Assembly (NCBI GenBank): GCA_029907045.1 | Contig: JARYMR010000101.1 | Location: forward strand, 1-5,272 | Direction of reading: 5' to 3' | From: Candidatus Bathyarchaeota archaeon | Lineage (GTDB): Archaea > Thermoproteota > Bathyarchaeia > Bathyarchaeales > UBA233 | DNA: 5,272 nucleotides | Shown here: in pieces, positions 1 through 5,272 of the stretch | How the letters are laid out: each line of letters begins with the position of its first letter | Position numbering within the stretch: position 1 is the first letter of the stretch | Translations under genes and position numbers: made by a program | The notes under the pieces: model-generated | The model's input: the letters and a program-made list of their open reading frames with translations, nothing else | Database searches by the model: none | Told to the model about the DNA's origin: nothing

Positions 1-2304
1 AATCGGCGTGTTTAGGGGCTTCCTTTTTTCAGCCTTTTCTCTTCTGATTTCGGTTATCAAAGCCATTACTAAATCGCCCTTTCTTTCAGCTTTTTCATCC
101 ATATTTTCTCTTTTGGTCTCTGGCCAAGGGGTCAATTGTAGGCTTTTTTGTCCTATGTTTTCAGCGTATATTGTTTGGTAAATTTCCTCTGTTATGTGGG
201 GCGTTATGGGCGCTAGTAGTTGGATTATGCGGTATAAAACATTGTAGAGGGTGAATTGGACAGCCTTCTTTTTTTGTTCTCCGTAAATTTCTGGTTTATA
301 AAGTCTATCCTTTACGGCTTCAATATATTGGTCGCAGAAAATGTGCCATGTGAAGTTACGAATTTCTTCTAGGGCTATGTTGAATTGGCAATTTTCTAAG
401 GCTTCTGTAACTTTTTGCGTGACCTTCTCCAGCTTGCTTAAAATCCATCTGTCCAAAAGTTGCAAATCACCCCTTTCTTCCACTTTATAATCCTTTAATT
501 GGGTGCTGGTGAACCGTGCAGCATTCCACAATTTAGTTAAAAACCTTCTACCATAATCCACATCAGACCAGCGAAATGGAACATCCGAACCTGTGGCTCC
601 GCCGCCAGCAGCCCACTGTCTTGTTGCGTCTGCGCCGTATTTTGAAAAAACTTCTAGGGAAGGCACATAATTGCCTAAAGACTTATGCATCATCCGCCCG
701 TCTGTTCCCAAAACCATACCATTGATTAGGCAACTCTTGTAGGGTTTTTCATCAAATAAAGCGAGGTGTCTAACCATCAAATAGTAGGCCCATGTGCGGA
801 TAATGTCAACACCGGATGGATGCATATCAGCCGGGAAAAGTCTCCGCCAGTCCTTCTTGTCTGGCCAACCTGCATGAACTGCGCATGTTATTGAGGAGTC
901 AAACCATGTGTCCAAAACATCCTTTTCAGGCTTGAATTTGTTTGAGCCGCATTTTGGACATTTCGCAATTTTTGGATTTTCTATTTTTGGATCTATGGGT
1001 AGCCATTCTGGTTCTGCCAAGATTGTTTCGCCGCAGTTTTGGCAGTACCATATTGGTATGGGTGTTGCGAAGACTCTTTGGCGGGATATTACCCAGTCCC
1101 AGTCGAGGGATTTTGCCCAGTTTATTAGGCGATATTTCATGTAGTCTGGGTACCACTTAACCTCTAAAGCATTCTTCTCCAGCTTTTCCGTGAGTATGCG
1201 GGTTTTCATGAACCATTGTTCTCTTTCAAGAATCTCTATGGGCGTATGGCATCTCCAGCATACGCCAACTTCCTGTGTGAGTGTTTCGGTTTTTTCTAAC
1301 AGTCCATCCTTTTTCAAATCTTCTATGATAGCTTTTTTCGCTTCTTCGATGGTTAATCCAGTGTATTTTCCAGCGTTCTCTGTCATTCGTCCTTTTTCGT
1401 CTATGCATATTATGACTGGCAAGTTATGTTTTACAACGCTTTTTACGTCAGCCTTATCCCCATAAGTGCATATCATTACCACGCCTGTTCCGAATTCGGG
1501 TTCAACAAGCTCATCCGTGATTATTTCCACAGTACGGTTGGTTGTTGGCACATGAATCTTTTTGCCAACATACTGTTTATAGCGTTCGTCGTGGGGGTTT
1601 ACGGCAACCGTTACACATGCTGGAATCAGCTCCGGCCTTGTTGTGGCTATTGTTAAGAAACCGTCATCCTCCAGCTTAAACTTGATAAAATGTAGGTTGG
1701 CTGTTCTTGTTCCATACTCCACTTCAGCATCAGCAATGGCTGTTTCACATCTTGGACACCAATTCACTGGATGTGTTCCACGGTAAATGAAACCCTTCTT
1801 ATATAACAGAACAAAGGAGAATTGGGTGCGCCTCCAATAGTCCGGATCCATAGTCTTATATTCTGTTGTCCAATCTATGGAACAGCCAAGCCTAGTGATG
1901 GCTTCCTTCATAAGCCCAATATACTTCTCCACATGCTCTTCACAGAGTTTTCTAAACTCGTCTGGCGGCAAGTCCGTCTTCTTTATTTTATGTTTCTTTT
2001 CCACCTCCACTTCCGTCGGCAAGCCATGGCAATCCCAACCTTGAGGAAAATAAACGTTATAGCCCCTCATGCGTTTATAGCGGGCTACTATGTCAAAGTA
2101 AGTCCAATTCAAGACTAAACCCATGTGAAATTCGCCAGAAGGATAAGGCGGAGGAGTATCAATGCTAAAGACTGGACGCTTCTTATTCTTCCAGTCAAAA
2201 CGGTAAACACCCATCTCCTCCCACTTCTCTTGCCATTTCCTCTCAATTTCCAAAGGATTGAATTCTTTAGGCAAAGACTTCATATGCAACATCCCAGTAG
2301 CCAT
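1..2304 (-). CDS. valS: Valyl-tRNA synthetase, archaeal type (3' end cut by window edge)
   Basis: This cytoplasmic class I aminoacyl-tRNA synthetase would charge tRNA-Val and hydrolyse mischarged Thr-tRNA-Val. The minus frame is open for 768 codons with no stop, and I checked every in-frame triplet. From the ATG at 2304 the motifs are: HIGH-type HMGL (residues 60-63) after PPPYPSGEF; GWDCHGLP (from 89); a CPRC zinc pair (183-186); CP1 editing-domain TTRPE (221-225) and GTGVVMICTYGD (272-283), the latter typical of ValRS; CWRC (349-352); CQNC (421-424) with CPKC (449-452); DTWFDSS (465-471); KMSKS-type MMHKS (538-542); and a helical anticodon-binding domain with LLDRWILSKL. The visible end, around KRKPLNTPI, matches the late part of the anticodon domain, so roughly the last tenth is missing. 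Start: 2304 is the most upstream ATG; in-frame ATGs at 2292 and 2283 are alternatives, and none has a clear SD. IleRS and LeuRS are less likely because the editing motif and the overall motif spacing are ValRS-like. Confidence 0.96.
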   Translation of the reverse strand, partial: MATGMLHMKSLPKEFNPLEIERKWQEKWEEMGVYRFDWKNKKRPVFSIDTPPPYPSGEFHMGLVLNWTYFDIVARYKRMRGYNVYFPQGWDCHGLPTEVEVEKKHKIKKTDLPPDEFRKLCEEHVEKYIGLMKEAITRLGCSIDWTTEYKTMDPDYWRRTQFSFVLLYKKGFIYRGTHPVNWCPRCETAIADAEVEYGTRTANLHFIKFKLEDDGFLTIATTRPELIPACVTVAVNPHDERYKQYVGKKIHVPTTNRTVEIITDELVEPEFGTGVVMICTYGDKADVKSVVKHNLPVIICIDEKGRMTENAGKYTGLTIEEAKKAIIEDLKKDGLLEKTETLTQEVGVCWRCHTPIEILEREQWFMKTRILTEKLEKNALEVKWYPDYMKYRLINWAKSLDWDWVISRQRVFATPIPIWYCQNCGETILAEPEWLPIDPKIENPKIAKCPKCGSNKFKPEKDVLDTWFDSSITCAVHAGWPDKKDWRRLFPADMHPSGVDIIRTWAYYLMVRHLALFDEKPYKSCLINGMVLGTDGRMMHKSLGNYVPSLEVFSKYGADATRQWAAGGGATGSDVPFRWSDVDYGRRFLTKLWNAARFTSTQLKDYKVEERGDLQLLDRWILSKLEKVTQKVTEALENCQFNIALEEIRNFTWHIFCDQYIEAVKDRLYKPEIYGEQKKKAVQFTLYNVLYRIIQLLAPITPHITEEIYQTIYAENIGQKSLQLTPWPETKRENMDEKAERKGDLVMALITEIRREKAEKRKPLNTPI

Positions 2305-2312
2305 TAACTTTA

Positions 2313-2325
2313 GGAAAAATATATA
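2313..2325 (+). promoter_or_regulatory. Candidate archaeal promoter (BRE/TATA) for the cytX-thiDN-thiW operon
   Basis: GGAAAA at 2313-2318 followed by ATATATA at 2319-2325 resembles a purine-rich BRE joined to an archaeal TATA box. A box centred near 2322 predicts transcription start near 2346-2350, just before the riboswitch at 2356. The TATATA core is palindromic, so TBP could in principle also serve the divergent valS gene. This is called from pattern and spacing only. Confidence 0.6.
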
Positions 2326-2339
2326 CGCAAGTAAATAAC
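2319..2339 (-). promoter_or_regulatory. Candidate archaeal promoter for valS (two possible TATA elements)
   Basis: Read on the minus strand, the sequence upstream of valS has TTATTTAC (2338-2331) and TATATAT (2325-2319). At the usual archaeal spacing of about 26 bases, the first would start transcription near 2308, giving a nearly leaderless mRNA for the ATG at 2304. The second would start near 2296, leaderless for the ATG at 2292. The lack of an SD before any valS start agrees with a leaderless transcript. The choice between the two boxes is inference. Confidence 0.4.
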
Positions 2340-2344
2340 AATTA

Positions 2345-2365
2345 CCCCACCCAAGGGTTTGGGGG
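2345..2365 (+). promoter_or_regulatory. Possible leader hairpin competing with the riboswitch P1/P2 strands
   Basis: CCCAA (2350-2354) is perfectly complementary to TTGGG (2359-2363) around a GGGT loop. The upstream C run (2345-2348) can add pairs to G2364 and G2365 past a bulged A2349. This hairpin would occupy the same bases as the 5' strands of P1 (2356-2360) and P2 (2362-2365), so it cannot coexist with the folded aptamer. It is a candidate ligand-free alternative. It needs transcription to begin at or before about 2350, which the TATA position just allows. Confidence 0.35.
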
Positions 2366-2451
2366 AGCTGGGTTGTGACCCGGCTGAGAGGGCGGCTGAA
2401 AGCCGTCGACCCCTAGAACCTGATCCGGGTAATACCGGCGGAGGGAAAACC
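2356..2451 (+). promoter_or_regulatory. TPP riboswitch (THI-box aptamer) controlling cytX-thiDN-thiW
   Basis: This RNA element should bind thiamine pyrophosphate and turn off the downstream thiamine operon. The conserved THI-box blocks are present: CTGAGA at 2384-2389, CCTGAT at 2419-2424 and AATACC-GGCGGAGGGAA at 2431-2447. Pairings by eye: P1 GGTTT (2356-2360) with AAACC (2447-2451); P2 GGGG (2362-2365) with CCCC (2410-2413); P3 AGCTGGG (2366-2372) with CCCGGCT (2379-2385), one G-U, loop TTGTGA; an extra 7-bp stem in J3/2 (2391-2407, GAA loop); P4 CCT (2419-2421) with AGG (2442-2444); P5 CCGG (2425-2428) with CCGG (2435-2438). P1 ends one base before the GTG start, and no U-run or terminator stem follows, so regulation is inferred to be translational. 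The thiamine genes directly downstream support the call strongly. Confidence 0.96.
2440..2444 (+). promoter_or_regulatory. Shine-Dalgarno of cytX embedded in the TPP aptamer core
   Basis: GGAGG sits 7 nt before the GTG at 2452 and is the only good ribosome-binding signal for cytX. Its AGG (2442-2444) is the 3' strand of P4 and its first two bases lie in J5/4. A ligand-bound aptamer would therefore hide it without a separate expression platform. It also decides the start: the GTG at 2452 is preferred over any in-frame codon further upstream. Confidence 0.85.
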
Positions 2452-3735
2452 GTGAAAGAAAGTAAAAAGAAATTTGGCTTTAAGCTGCCTCCAGAATGGG
2501 GAGCAGACCCAGTTCCATCGGAAAAGAAGATTTTGGGATTGTTTGATTATTTCATTTTATGGTCTAGTTTGGCTGTGGGTTTGCTTGTACTTCAAGCTGG
2601 CGGTTTGCTTGTTCCCGGCTTGTCTTTGGTTGAAGCAGTTATTGTGGCTGTTTTGGGTTCTTTGGTTGGTTCGTTGATGTTGGCTTTAGCTGGGGGTTTG
2701 GGAAGCAAATATGGCATACCAACAATGGTGAGTTTAAGAGCTGTTTTGGGATTAAAGGGCTCTTTTGTTCCCACAATACTTAATGTGATTCAGCTTATTG
2801 GATGGGCATCCTTCGAAATAATAATAATGGCAAATTCCGCCATAAGGATTACAGGCTCATTTTTAGGTCCATACACCCTACACTTCTGGATTATAGTTTT
2901 TGCAGTTTGGTGCTTTCTATTATGCGTTGGAGGACCCTTAATTGTTGTGAGACACTGGCTAGAAAAGTTTGCCATTTGGTTCACTTATGGAACCGCAATA
3001 TATATAACCTACATAGTTCTTTCAAAATTCCCCCAACTTTTCGCATCTGCTGGAGATGGCTCTTTATCTATACCACTTGCCTTAGACCTTGTTATTGCAA
3101 TGCCAATATCATGGTGGCCCTTAATATCAGATTATAATAGGTTTTCAAAAAGTGAAAAGGACGCTTTTCTGGGAACCCTTTCTGGATATACTTTTGCAAA
3201 TTCTTGGTTTTATGCTTTAGGCGCCTTGCTTGTTTTGGCTTATCCTGGAGAAAGCATAATTTACTCCATAGCTTCCATGACTTTTGGAGGTTTGGCTTTG
3301 ACTTTGCTTTTGGTGGATGAAACTGATAATTGTTTTGCAGACATATATTCTGGAGCGGTTTCCATACAAAATATTTCGCCAAAGACTAAACAACTAAAAA
3401 TTGTTGCTGCAATAACTGTTGTTAGTGTTTTATTGGCGGCTTTGATGCCTACCGAATGGCAAACAGCCTATGAAGGCTTCTTATTGTATATAGGAGCTGT
3501 TTTTGTGCCTTTGCTAGGCGTCCTTGCCGTGGACTTCTACCTAATTAGAAAAAGAGCTTATAGTTTAGAAGAATTTTATTCTACGAGTAAAGGTTTAAGG
3601 GTTAAACCCATAATTTCCTGGTTTATAGGAGTAATCGTGTACTTCATATTCTACAATTATACCATGTGGGGTTCAAGCATACCATCCTTCATAATTTCAG
3701 CCATTACACTTTATGTTTTAGAGAAGGTGATTTGA
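2452..3735 (+). CDS. cytX: NCS1-family transporter, probable hydroxymethylpyrimidine permease CytX
   Basis: This is a 427-residue polytopic membrane protein of the nucleobase:cation symporter-1 family, probably importing the thiamine pyrimidine precursor HMP. After a short charged, lysine-rich N-terminus with a [11 protein letters not shown] stretch there are about twelve hydrophobic segments (roughly 29-51, 56-82, 104-128, 143-163, 172-192, 205-222, 247-264, 268-288, 315-332, 342-364, 386-403, 408-424). NCS1 signatures are QLIGWASFE (114-122) in an early helix, [11 protein letters not shown] (221-231) and [11 protein letters not shown] (297-307). Start: GTG at 2452, with GGAGG 7 nt upstream. 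The open frame continues back to a TTG at 2359, but that stretch is riboswitch RNA. The stop is 1 nt from thiDN, so the two are surely cotranscribed. A cytosine permease (CodB) is the close alternative. The HMP substrate is inferred from the TPP riboswitch and the thiDN/thiW neighbours. Confidence 0.9.
   Translation: MKESKKKFGFKLPPEWGADPVPSEKKILGLFDYFILWSSLAVGLLVLQAGGLLVPGLSLVEAVIVAVLGSLVGSLMLALAGGLGSKYGIPTMVSLRAVLGLKGSFVPTILNVIQLIGWASFEIIIMANSAIRITGSFLGPYTLHFWIIVFAVWCFLLCVGGPLIVVRHWLEKFAIWFTYGTAIYITYIVLSKFPQLFASAGDGSLSIPLALDLVIAMPISWWPLISDYNRFSKSEKDAFLGTLSGYTFANSWFYALGALLVLAYPGESIIYSIASMTFGGLALTLLLVDETDNCFADIYSGAVSIQNISPKTKQLKIVAAITVVSVLLAALMPTEWQTAYEGFLLYIGAVFVPLLGVLAVDFYLIRKRAYSLEEFYSTSKGLRVKPIISWFIGVIVYFIFYNYTMWGSSIPSFIISAITLYVLEKVI
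3726..3730 (+). promoter_or_regulatory. Shine-Dalgarno of thiDN
   Basis: GGTGA, complementary to the archaeal 16S 3' end, lies in the last codons of cytX, 6 nt before the ATG at 3737. It supports that start and suggests thiDN is translated by its own initiation or by reinitiation after cytX. Confidence 0.7.
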
Positions 3736-3736
3736 A

Positions 3737-5110
3737 ATGTTTGAAATAAGGAAAGCTAATGGCAAAATTCCAGTGGCAATAACAATTGCCGGAAGCGATT
3801 CTGGAGGAGGCGCTGGAATCCAAGCAGACCTTAAAACATTTGCAGCTTTAGGCGTTCATGGCACAACAGCAATCACTTCCGTTACCGCCCAAAACACTTA
3901 TTCCGTCAAGACTGTTGAAGACTTGAAACCAGAAATTATCCGCGAACAGATTAAGGCTGTGGCTGAAGATTTTGGAATAGATGCTGGAAAAACTGGAATG
4001 CTTCACACATGGGAAATAATCGAGGTTGTTACCTCAGAAGTTTCAAAATACGATTTTCCATTAGTTGTTGACCCAGTCATGATTGCAAAATCTGGAGCGC
4101 CACTGCTTAAACCAGAAGCCATAAACGCTCTAAAAAATCATTTGCTGCCCTTAGCCACAGTTATAACTCCAAACAAGTTTGAGGCTGAAAAACTTTCGGA
4201 AATGGAAATCGATGATTCGAAGAAGGCTGAAACTGCAGCAAAGAAAATTTCTAAGATGGGACCGAAGGCTGTAGTGATTAAGGGCGGACACTTAGAAGGG
4301 AAGGAGGTAACAGACATCCTTTATTATGAGGGCAAAATTAGAAAGTTCAGCGCTCCAAGGGTTGATTCAAAAACCACCCATGGAACTGGATGCAGCTTTT
4401 CCGCCGCTATTGCTGCGGAACTCGCCAAAAAAACGGATATTCCAACTGCTGTTGAAAACGCTAAAAAGCTTGTGACTTTGAGCATAAGGTTCGGTTTAGA
4501 AATTGGAAAGGGTTATGGTCCAGTAAATCCTATGGCGCATCTTTATCGTGAAGCCTCAAAATATTATGTTCTGCAGAATCTGGAGAAGGCTAAGGCTTTG
4601 CTTGAAGCAAACTCTGAAATTGCCATGCTTGTTCCAGAAGTTGGCATGAACGTCGCCATGGCTATTCCCTATTCAGAAAGTATTGAAGATGTAGCCGCCA
4701 TAGAAGGCAGAATGGTAAAAACAGCGGAAGGCGTTAAGGCTGTTGGAAATCCAAAATTCGGCGCTTCTAGCCATCTAGCCAAATACTTGCTTGAAATTGT
4801 TAGGCATGATATGAATAAAAGGGCGGCAATAAACCTGAAATTTTCGGAAGAAATTCTAAAAATTTTAGAAAAGCACAAAATGGTAATCTCTTTCTATAAC
4901 CGCACAAAAGAGCCAGAGAGAATCAAAAAGGTTGAGGGAATGACTATCCCATGGGGTGTAAAGGAAGCCATAAAGAAAATTGGAAAAGCTCCAGACGTGA
5001 TTTACCACAAAGGCGACATCGGAAAAGAACCCATGATAGTAATTTTTGGCGAAAGCGCTCACCAACTAGCTGAGTTTGCTGTTAAAATTGCAAGGGAGAG
5101 CCGAAGGTGA
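3737..5110 (+). CDS. thiDN: Bifunctional HMP/HMP-phosphate kinase (ThiD) - thiamine phosphate synthase (ThiN)
   Basis: This 457-residue soluble fusion would phosphorylate HMP to HMP-P and HMP-PP and then condense HMP-PP with thiazole phosphate to give thiamine phosphate. The N-terminal ribokinase-fold ThiD domain (about 11-265) has [18 protein letters not shown] (18-35), TAQNT with Gln52 at the expected HMP-contact site, [10 protein letters not shown] (111-120), TPNKFEAE (144-151), VIKGGH (180-185) and the anion-hole motif THGTGC (214-219) with Cys219. The C-terminal ThiN domain (about 275-457) has [13 protein letters not shown] (300-312), EGR (323-325), NPKFGASSH (338-346) and KRAAIN (361-366). 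Arg325 and His346 are 21 residues apart, which as I recall is the spacing of the two residues shown important in a crenarchaeal ThiN. No helix-turn-helix precedes ThiN, so this is the enzyme, not the ThiR repressor type. The start lies 1 nt after cytX with a good SD, and the stop overlaps thiW by 4 nt. Confidence 0.97.
   Translation: MFEIRKANGKIPVAITIAGSDSGGGAGIQADLKTFAALGVHGTTAITSVTAQNTYSVKTVEDLKPEIIREQIKAVAEDFGIDAGKTGMLHTWEIIEVVTSEVSKYDFPLVVDPVMIAKSGAPLLKPEAINALKNHLLPLATVITPNKFEAEKLSEMEIDDSKKAETAAKKISKMGPKAVVIKGGHLEGKEVTDILYYEGKIRKFSAPRVDSKTTHGTGCSFSAAIAAELAKKTDIPTAVENAKKLVTLSIRFGLEIGKGYGPVNPMAHLYREASKYYVLQNLEKAKALLEANSEIAMLVPEVGMNVAMAIPYSESIEDVAAIEGRMVKTAEGVKAVGNPKFGASSHLAKYLLEIVRHDMNKRAAINLKFSEEILKILEKHKMVISFYNRTKEPERIKKVEGMTIPWGVKEAIKKIGKAPDVIYHKGDIGKEPMIVIFGESAHQLAEFAVKIARESRR
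5094..5100 (+). promoter_or_regulatory. Shine-Dalgarno of thiW
   Basis: GGGAGAG inside the last codons of thiDN lies 6 nt before the GTG at 5107 and supports the overlapping GTG start. It is a weaker match than the cytX signal. Confidence 0.55.
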
Positions 5111-5272
5111 ATCAAGCGCACATTAAAAAGCTAGCCTTAGTAATAGTTTTCTCCGCTTTAGGAACAGCCATTTCACCATTCACATGGTTTTACGCTTTCG
5201 GAACAAAGGCTAATCCAGCACAGCACATGATAAACGCCATACTTGGAGTGCTGGTAGGTCCACTTTGGGCAG
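5107..5272 (+). CDS. thiW: Thiazole ECF transporter S-component ThiW (N-terminal part, cut by window edge)
   Basis: The first 55 codons of a small membrane protein are visible. ThiW is the substrate-binding S-component of an energy-coupling-factor transporter, thought to import the thiazole precursor hydroxyethylthiazole. After NQAHIKK comes a first hydrophobic segment (about 9-24), then SPFTWF (23-28), GTK (32-34), the ThiW-typical QHMIN (39-43) and GVLVGPLWA (47-55). From memory, family members usually have K-C-F/Y-P before the QHMIN; here it reads K-A-N-P, so the cysteine is absent. The GTG start forms a GTGA overlap with the thiDN stop, a sign of translational coupling. No ECF ATPase or T-component is visible, so a shared energizing module elsewhere is assumed. 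The family call is fairly firm; the substrate is inferred. Confidence 0.85.
   Translation, partial: MNQAHIKKLALVIVFSALGTAISPFTWFYAFGTKANPAQHMINAILGVLVGPLWA

Noticed and set aside
908..2307. Several short open frames on both strands within the reverse gene (for example 1190-1465 +, 1822-2118 +)
   Set aside because: They lie within the uninterrupted, motif-rich valS frame, have no recognisable domains or ribosome-binding signals, and read as off-frame shadows.
2355..2392. G-quadruplex from the G runs in the leader
   Set aside because: There are G runs at 2355, 2361 and 2370, but the fourth is far away and the runs are fully explained by riboswitch helices P1-P3.
2359..2451. TTG start at 2359 for cytX
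   Set aside because: The stretch is the TPP aptamer, it has no SD upstream of the TTG, and the GTG at 2452 has GGAGG at ideal spacing.
2391..2460. Intrinsic terminator or transcription attenuation by the riboswitch
   Set aside because: No T-run follows any of the stems before the start codon, and the SD lies in the aptamer, so translational control is simpler.
2592..3382. Reverse-strand frames inside cytX (2592-2774, 2790-2984, 3092-3382)
   Set aside because: They are antisense to a conserved membrane-protein gene and show no domain, start signal or promoter.
4669..5065. Reverse-strand frames inside the ThiN part of thiDN
   Set aside because: They are antisense shadows of a conserved enzyme domain, with no supporting signals.
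4560..5107. ThiR-type transcriptional regulator from the ThiN domain
   Set aside because: ThiR has a helix-turn-helix before ThiN. Here ThiN follows a full ThiD kinase and keeps the Arg/His pair expected of the synthase.
1..5272. tRNA, rRNA, CRISPR repeats, insertion sequences or attachment sites
   Set aside because: No cloverleaf, regularly spaced repeat, transposase or inverted terminal repeat was seen. Apart from about 50 intergenic bases, the window is accounted for by four genes and the riboswitch.

Overview
The window most likely comes from an archaeon. The long reverse-strand gene encodes a valyl-tRNA synthetase with archaeal-style motifs. The forward genes include a ThiD-ThiN fusion, and ThiN is the archaeal-type thiamine phosphate synthase. 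The 50-base gap between the divergent genes holds TATA/BRE-like elements, and the forward starts have GGAGG/GGTGA Shine-Dalgarno (SD) signals that fit an archaeal 16S tail. The lineage cannot be fixed from this sequence. An uncultured group such as Bathyarchaeia, or a Thermoplasmata relative, would fit, but that is a guess. No mobile element, CRISPR array, tRNA or rRNA is visible, and almost every base is assigned.

Layout. Positions 2304 to 1 (minus strand) hold valS, open without a stop for 768 codons and cut by the left edge. Positions 2305-2355 are the divergent intergenic region with promoter elements for both sides. Positions 2356-2451 form a thiamine pyrophosphate (TPP, THI-box) riboswitch that ends directly against a GTG start codon. 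From there a tight co-directional operon runs to the right edge: cytX (2452-3735, hydroxymethylpyrimidine-type NCS1 transporter), thiDN (3737-5110, HMP/HMP-P kinase fused to thiamine phosphate synthase) and thiW (from 5107, thiazole-type ECF S-component, cut by the right edge). cytX and thiDN are 1 nt apart, and thiDN and thiW overlap by 4 nt.

How it works together. CytX would import the pyrimidine half of thiamine and ThiW the thiazole half. The ThiD domain would phosphorylate HMP to HMP-PP, and the ThiN domain would join it to thiazole phosphate to give thiamine phosphate. A thiazole kinase (ThiM) is the missing step and would be expected downstream or elsewhere. TPP, the end product, would shut the operon at the riboswitch. 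The SD of cytX (GGAGG, 2440-2444) lies inside the conserved aptamer core and the 3' strand of P1 ends one base before the GTG, so control is probably translational by direct masking.

The points most worth attention are the archaeal TPP riboswitch with an SD built into the aptamer, a possible competing hairpin just upstream of it, the in-frame TTG that makes automatic start calls translate the riboswitch, and the unusual HIGH and KMSKS signatures of the ValRS.
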